A stretch of DNA of 6,893 nt from positions 1 through 6,893 of the forward strand of contig DAOVNB010000031.1 of the NCBI GenBank assembly GCA_030630425.1, read 5' to 3'. The DNA comes from an archaeon. GTDB lineage: Archaea > EX4484-52 > B79-G9. A model generated the notes under the pieces. That model saw nothing but the letters and a program-made list of their open reading frames with translations. It made no database searches and was not told where the DNA came from. Made by a program: the position numbers and the translations under genes. How positions within the stretch are numbered: position 1 is the stretch's first letter; each line of letters begins with the position of its first letter. Below, piece after piece: positions 4,625-6,893 of this stretch.

Positions 4625-6893
4625 ATGGGTACAATAAAAGAAATCAAGTTCAAGATGATTTCACCGGAAATGGTACAGCAGCTTTCAGTAATGGAAGTTA
4701 CAACCTCCGATGTATACGATGTTGATGCATATCCGATTGACGGCGGCGTTATGGACCCCAGATTAGGGGTTATTGACCCTGGAATGCGATGCAAGACCTG
4801 CGGCGAGAAAATGGGTGATTGTCCCGGACACTTTGGGCATATAGAGCTTGCACGGCCAATAGTCAATATATTATACCTAAAAGAGGTAAAAACAATTCTT
4901 ACATACACCTGTAAATGCGGGGCGCTTCTTGCAACAAAAGAAGATGTTGCAAAAAAAGAGCTCAAGATAAGTTCCTTGGCGCCTATGAAAGTATGCCCTG
5001 AATGCGGCGAAAAATACGAGAAAATAAAGCTTGAAAAGCCTTCTACTTTTTACCGCGGAAAAAAAGCATTGACATCTCTTGAAGTGCGCGAGCAGTTTGA
5101 GAAGATATCTGATGAGGATGCAAAAACTCTAAAGATAATCGGCGGCAGGCCTGAATGGATGATTGTAACATTACTTTTGGTGCCTTCAGTTACAACAAGG
5201 CCTTCAATAACCCTTGAAAACGGGGACCGTTCAGAAGACGACCTTACACACAAGCTTGTAGACATCATAAGAATAAACAAAAGGTTTGCGGACAATCTTG
5301 AGATTGGCGCGCCGGACTTTATAATAGAGGACTTGTGGGAGCTTTTGCAGTATCATGTTTCTACTTATTTCAACAATGAGATTTCATCAATTCCGCCTGC
5401 AAGGCACAGGTCAGGAAGAGCCCTAAAAACACTGTCCCAGAGGCTTAAGAGCAAGGACGGCCGTTTTAGGCACAACCTGAGCGGAAAAAGGGTGAATTTC
5501 TCCGCAAGAACTGTTGTCTCTCCGGACCCAAATATAAGCATAAACGAGGTAGGGGTTCCTGAAAGAATTGCAAGGGAGCTTACAGTTCCTGTGAAAGTTA
5601 CAAAACACAATATAAAATATTTAATAGAGTTCATAAAAAACGGTCCTGACAAGCACCCGGGAGCAAATTATGTTCTTATGCCTGAAGGTATCAGAAAGAA
5701 AATACTGAAAGACAACAAAGAACTGATTCTTGAGGAATTTAAAGTTGGCTGTGTTTTAGAGAGGCACATGGTTGACGGCGATATAGTGCTATTCAACAGG
5801 CAGCCGTCTTTGCACAGGATGTCTGTGATGGCGCACAAAGTAAAAGTCATGCCGCACAAGACCTTTAGAATTAATCTGTGCGTATGCAAGCCATACAATG
5901 CAGACTTTGACGGCGATGAGATGAATCTTCACCTGCCGCAGACCGCAGAAGCAAGGGCAGAGGCAGAAGAGCTTATGCTTGTAGAACAAAACATTCGTTC
6001 TCCAAGATTCGGGGGACCAATTATCGGATGCGATCAGGATTATCTTTCAGGAAGTTACCTAATAACAAAGAAAGACACGCGTTTCACTAAAGAAGATGTA
6101 GCACAAATACTTGCATCTGCAGGCATGTTCGTGGACCTAAAAAAAGACACATACACTGGCCGCGAACTTTACAGTTTTGCCATACCTAAAGAAATAAGCA
6201 TATCATACAAATCCGCCGTCTGTAAAGGCGATGATGCGTCTGATGATGATTTCGTTGTGATAAAAGACGGCCAGATTATGCAGGGCGCAATTGATGAGAA
6301 ATCAATCGCACCATTTAAGGGCAAGCTTCTTGATGCTATTGATCTTGAATGCGGCCACACCGAAGCAAGGATATTCCTTGACCGAATAACGCGAATAATA
6401 TCCGAAGTCATGGCAAGAAAAGGGTTTACAATATCAATAGGCGACCTTGATATGCCTGCATCCGTTGACAAGGAGATACAGAGTCTTATTGACAAAAGGT
6501 TTGATAAGGTTGAAGAATTAATTGACAAATACGAGAAAAACAAAATAGAATCTTCGCCGGGAAGAACTCCTGAAGAAACTGTAGAAGATAGGATCATGTT
6601 TGAGCTAAATAATATCACAAACGATGTTCAAAACATAATTAAAACAAATGCCAAAGAATCCGGTGCAACTATAATGGCAAACACAGGAGCTCGTGGAAGC
6701 ATACAGAATCTTGCATATATGTCCGGCATGATAGGCCAGGAAGCGGTTAGGGGAAGGCGTATTTTCAGGGGATTTAAAGGAAGGACGCTATCTCAATTCA
6801 AAAAAGACGATCTTACACCATTATCCCACGGGTTTGTAAGGGAATCATTCAAACAGGGAATAGGCCCTATAGGATTCTTCTTTGAGGCAATGA
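4625..6893 (+). CDS. rpoA1: DNA-directed RNA polymerase subunit A' (Rpo1N), partial at 3' end
   Basis: This is the N-terminal part of the largest subunit (beta'/Rpb1 equivalent), which holds the catalytic centre. The frame runs from ATG 4625 to the window edge, giving 756 complete codons of a protein usually near 870-910 residues. The clamp head has a zinc site C56-C59-C66-H69 (CPGHFGHIE). A second Cys set is C96-x-C98 with C124-x2-C127. The block DGRFRHNLSGKRVNFSAR (278-295) belongs to the lid/rudder/switch region. NRQPSLHRMSVMAHK is at 391-405. The absolutely conserved NADFDGDEMN (425-434) carries the three Mg-binding aspartates D427, D429 and D431. LPQT and the funnel/jaw region follow, with GARGSIQNLAYMSGMIGQ around 688-705. 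The sequence stops at GFFFEAM, just before the bridge helix, so bridge helix and A'' are outside the window. The final ATGA is in frame as ATG plus one base and is not a stop. Confidence 0.98.
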   Translation, partial: MGTIKEIKFKMISPEMVQQLSVMEVTTSDVYDVDAYPIDGGVMDPRLGVIDPGMRCKTCGEKMGDCPGHFGHIELARPIVNILYLKEVKTILTYTCKCGALLATKEDVAKKELKISSLAPMKVCPECGEKYEKIKLEKPSTFYRGKKALTSLEVREQFEKISDEDAKTLKIIGGRPEWMIVTLLLVPSVTTRPSITLENGDRSEDDLTHKLVDIIRINKRFADNLEIGAPDFIIEDLWELLQYHVSTYFNNEISSIPPARHRSGRALKTLSQRLKSKDGRFRHNLSGKRVNFSARTVVSPDPNISINEVGVPERIARELTVPVKVTKHNIKYLIEFIKNGPDKHPGANYVLMPEGIRKKILKDNKELILEEFKVGCVLERHMVDGDIVLFNRQPSLHRMSVMAHKVKVMPHKTFRINLCVCKPYNADFDGDEMNLHLPQTAEARAEAEELMLVEQNIRSPRFGGPIIGCDQDYLSGSYLITKKDTRFTKEDVAQILASAGMFVDLKKDTYTGRELYSFAIPKEISISYKSAVCKGDDASDDDFVVIKDGQIMQGAIDEKSIAPFKGKLLDAIDLECGHTEARIFLDRITRIISEVMARKGFTISIGDLDMPASVDKEIQSLIDKRFDKVEELIDKYEKNKIESSPGRTPEETVEDRIMFELNNITNDVQNIIKTNAKESGATIMANTGARGSIQNLAYMSGMIGQEAVRGRRIFRGFKGRTLSQFKKDDLTPLSHGFVRESFKQGIGPIGFFFEAM

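Noticed and set aside
6169..6618. Antisense ORF opposite rpoA' (149 codons)
   Set aside because: It is opposite an intact, conserved A' segment, with no motif or ribosome binding site.
6889..6893. Terminal ATGA as a stop of rpoA'
   Set aside because: In the A' frame it reads ATG followed by one base; the protein ends mid-domain before the bridge helix, so the gene continues outside the window.

Overview
This window looks like the chromosome of an AT-rich archaeon. The evidence is an archaeal-type RNA polymerase cluster (rpoH, then an rpoB split into B'' and B', then rpoA'), a lone 5S rRNA gene, tRNA genes that encode their own CCA ends, and a tRNA-Lys(CTT) interrupted at the classic archaeal intron position next to the anticodon. 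Archaeal TATA-like elements and GGTGA/GGAGG ribosome binding sites fit the same picture. The split rpoB is known from many euryarchaeal lineages. The compact, AT-rich proteins would also suit a DPANN-type genome, but the lineage cannot be fixed from this window alone.

Layout. Bases 1-269 are the 3' end of a polytopic membrane protein gene of unknown function, open at the window edge. Bases about 291-410 are a 5S rRNA gene whose best TATA box overlaps the stop codon of the membrane protein gene. Bases 507-582 are tRNA-Asp(GTC). Bases 675-803 are tRNA-Lys(CTT) with a 51-nt intron. Bases 804-1008 hold no convincing gene but carry a run of perfect or near-perfect hairpins in front of the polymerase genes. 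Bases 1009-6893 are rpoH, rpoB'', rpoB' and rpoA', all on the + strand with gaps of 42, 16 and 15 nt (taking rpoB'' from its ATG at 1306). They form one likely operon, and rpoA' runs off the right end after 756 codons.

How it fits together. All recognisable genes serve gene expression: a ribosomal RNA, two tRNAs, and the subunits that build the RNA polymerase core. B'' and B' together are the beta/Rpb2 equivalent, A' is most of the beta'/Rpb1 equivalent including the catalytic Mg-binding loop, and H is the Rpb5-like assembly subunit. The rest of rpoA' and probably rpoA'' should lie just beyond the right edge. I found no CRISPR array, transposon, defence system or other clearly new system. The most interesting non-standard signals are the tandem hairpins before rpoH, the tRNA-Lys intron with a relaxed bulge-helix-bulge, and the ambiguous rpoH start.
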